Below, piece after piece: positions 15,938-16,778 of a DNA stretch of 16,778 nt (positions are counted from its first letter, which is position 1; each line of letters begins with the position of its first letter). The position numbers and the translations under genes were made by a program. Source of the DNA: Fidelibacterota bacterium (lineage in GTDB: Bacteria; Marinisomatota; SORT01); contig JADFMS010000032.1 in NCBI GenBank assembly GCA_022563775.1, positions 1 through 16,778 of the forward strand. Direction: 5' to 3'. Under the pieces are notes generated by a model. That model saw only the letters and a program-made list of their open reading frames with translations, made no database searches and was not told the DNA's origin.

Positions 15938-15965
15938 ATAGCCCGGTCATTTATTACTGGGCTAT
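15938..15965. repeat. Inverted repeat (hairpin) in the polymerase-ubiE spacer
   Basis: ATAGCCCGGT (15938-15947) and ACTGGGCTAT (15956-15965) form a ten-pair stem with one G/T imperfection around an eight-base loop. It lies about 50 bases past the polymerase stop. No T-run follows on either strand, so a classical intrinsic terminator is not supported; mRNA 3'-end stabilisation is possible. The rest of the 207-base gap (15809-16015) shows nothing clear apart from the promoter candidate near ubiE. Confidence 0.45.
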
Positions 15966-16015
15966 CTTACACAACTCAGTGATATTTTCCGTTCAACTTT
16001 CTGACAATGGCCATA

Positions 16016-16778
16016 CTATACCCAGACCGCTTTTCCGACGGCGTTTCCGCCGAAGCGGGTGCGTATCGAGTCGAGCGCGGCATTCAGGTCGACCAGCTTC
16101 TTCCTTTCCGCACTATCGGAGAAAAGCTCCGTCTGCCCTACGGGGCGTGAGAGTTTTCTCGCTTCCAGCTCAAGCGCGCGGATGCGAATCCGTCTCTTCA
16201 CCGTACGCTCGAAAATATCCCGCGCGGCGGCGTAAACGTCGTCGTCGAGGAAAAGAGGATGCCGAAGCCGCACCCTTCCCCGCTCTTCTTTTTCGTCGGA
16301 ATATATCACAAGAACGCGGAGCTCGCCGATTCGAACACTCCTCATGCGCACGCGGTAACCGATGCTTGACGCCATCCTTCCGAGCGATGCGAGGAGCAGG
16401 CGCCAGTCGTTGGTATCCTCGTCGAACGTCACATCTTCCCTTACCGTAGGTTGAATCTGCGGAACCCGCACAGGAGAAGCGTCTATCCCATTCGACTGAC
16501 GGTGAACCAGGCGTCCGTCTTGCCCGAGCAGCATTAACATGTGTGCTTCGGAAACGGATGCCACATCTCCTATCCTTAGAAGATTGACCTCCCTCAGCGC
16601 TTCAAACAGAAGTTTGTTTACAGCCGGAAGTCTATACGTATGGTAAGGACTTATAAAGGATGCCTCTTCACCGCTTTCCACCTCCCGTATGGTCAGCGGC
16701 TTAGCAGCACGGGAGGCTATCTGGCTGGTAAGTTTATTGCTCGCCACGCCTATAGCTGTGCCGAGGCTCAGCCGCTCT
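16016..16778 (-). CDS. Y-family DNA polymerase (DinB/ImuB-like), 5' part cut by window
   Basis: The frame is open to the right edge; about 253 residues are visible, reading SLGTAIGVASNKLTSQIAS at the start, which matches the end of the palm in Y-family polymerases. The fingers and thumb (ISPYHTYRLPAV, LLRIGDVASVSE, LLGQDGRLVHRQSNGIDASPV) and little-finger region (QPTVREDVTFDED, then RRIRIRALELEARKL and QTELF) follow. The protein ends with LDSIRTRFGGNAVGKA. Such polymerases do translesion synthesis. The catalytic Asp/Glu residues lie outside the window, so active DinB versus inactive ImuB cannot be decided. The coding DNA is distinctly richer in GC than its neighbours. No terminator with a T-run follows. 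Confidence 0.82.
   Translation of the reverse strand, partial: ERLSLGTAIGVASNKLTSQIASRAAKPLTIREVESGEEASFISPYHTYRLPAVNKLLFEALREVNLLRIGDVASVSEAHMLMLLGQDGRLVHRQSNGIDASPVRVPQIQPTVREDVTFDEDTNDWRLLLASLGRMASSIGYRVRMRSVRIGELRVLVIYSDEKEERGRVRLRHPLFLDDDVYAAARDIFERTVKRRIRIRALELEARKLSRPVGQTELFSDSAERKKLVDLNAALDSIRTRFGGNAVGKAVWV

Noticed and set aside
15913..16449. 178-codon + strand ORF rich in Arg opposite the polymerase gene
   Set aside because: It is antisense to a clear Y-family polymerase, has low-complexity composition caused by GC-rich codons and shows no domain.
1..16778. CRISPR arrays, insertion sequences, tRNA/rRNA genes, toxin-antitoxin or phage genes
   Set aside because: No regular repeats, transposase, tRNA-like cloverleaf or rRNA sequence was seen, and almost all sequence is accounted for by recognisable genes.

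Overview
The window looks like chromosomal core DNA from an uncultured, Gram-negative-type bacterium, probably of the Bacteroidota/FCB neighbourhood (for example Marinimicrobia- or Ignavibacteria-like). The basis is a PpiD-like periplasmic foldase, an O-antigen-ligase-type protein, a DUF4837 lipoprotein (a family I know mainly from Bacteroidota and relatives) and a menaquinone-type UbiE methyltransferase. The lineage is an inference. No mobile element, CRISPR array, tRNA, rRNA or phage gene was seen.

Layout: one gene on the + strand (1-1506, a PpiD-like peptidyl-prolyl isomerase cut by the left edge) converges on a long run of minus-strand genes that fills the rest. Read in transcription order from right to left, these are: a Y-family DNA polymerase cut by the right edge (16016-16778); a 207-base spacer; ubiE/menG (15065-15808); a 126-base spacer with a candidate promoter; and a tightly packed ten-gene run. 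That run is rnr, a zinc-ribbon methyltransferase, a DUF4837 lipoprotein, purE, a PfkB-family kinase, an rfbD-like reductase, a polyprenol-phosphate mannosyltransferase-like GT2, a GT2/glycosylphosphotransferase fusion, accA and a second methyltransferase. After a 232-base spacer comes an O-antigen-ligase-like membrane protein with C-terminal TPRs (1532-3658). Gaps inside the ten-gene run are 36 bases or less, with several overlaps, so it probably forms one transcription unit of about 11 kb.

How the genes fit together: the run mixes housekeeping (RNA decay, purine synthesis, fatty-acid synthesis) with surface-glycan assembly (RfbD, Dpm1-like GT2, GT2-PGT fusion, O-antigen ligase). The glycan genes could supply and ligate a polyprenyl-linked sugar, but no flippase is present, and the one glycosylphosphotransferase domain has lost its catalytic Asp-Glu pair.

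The most noteworthy observations are this apparently inactive PGT domain fused to a GT2, an apparent ATC start codon on the same gene behind a well-placed Shine-Dalgarno sequence, heavy use of TTG starts, an unresolved start on the ligase gene, and a sharp rise in GC at the polymerase gene. I saw no clear case for a wholly new defence or mobile system.
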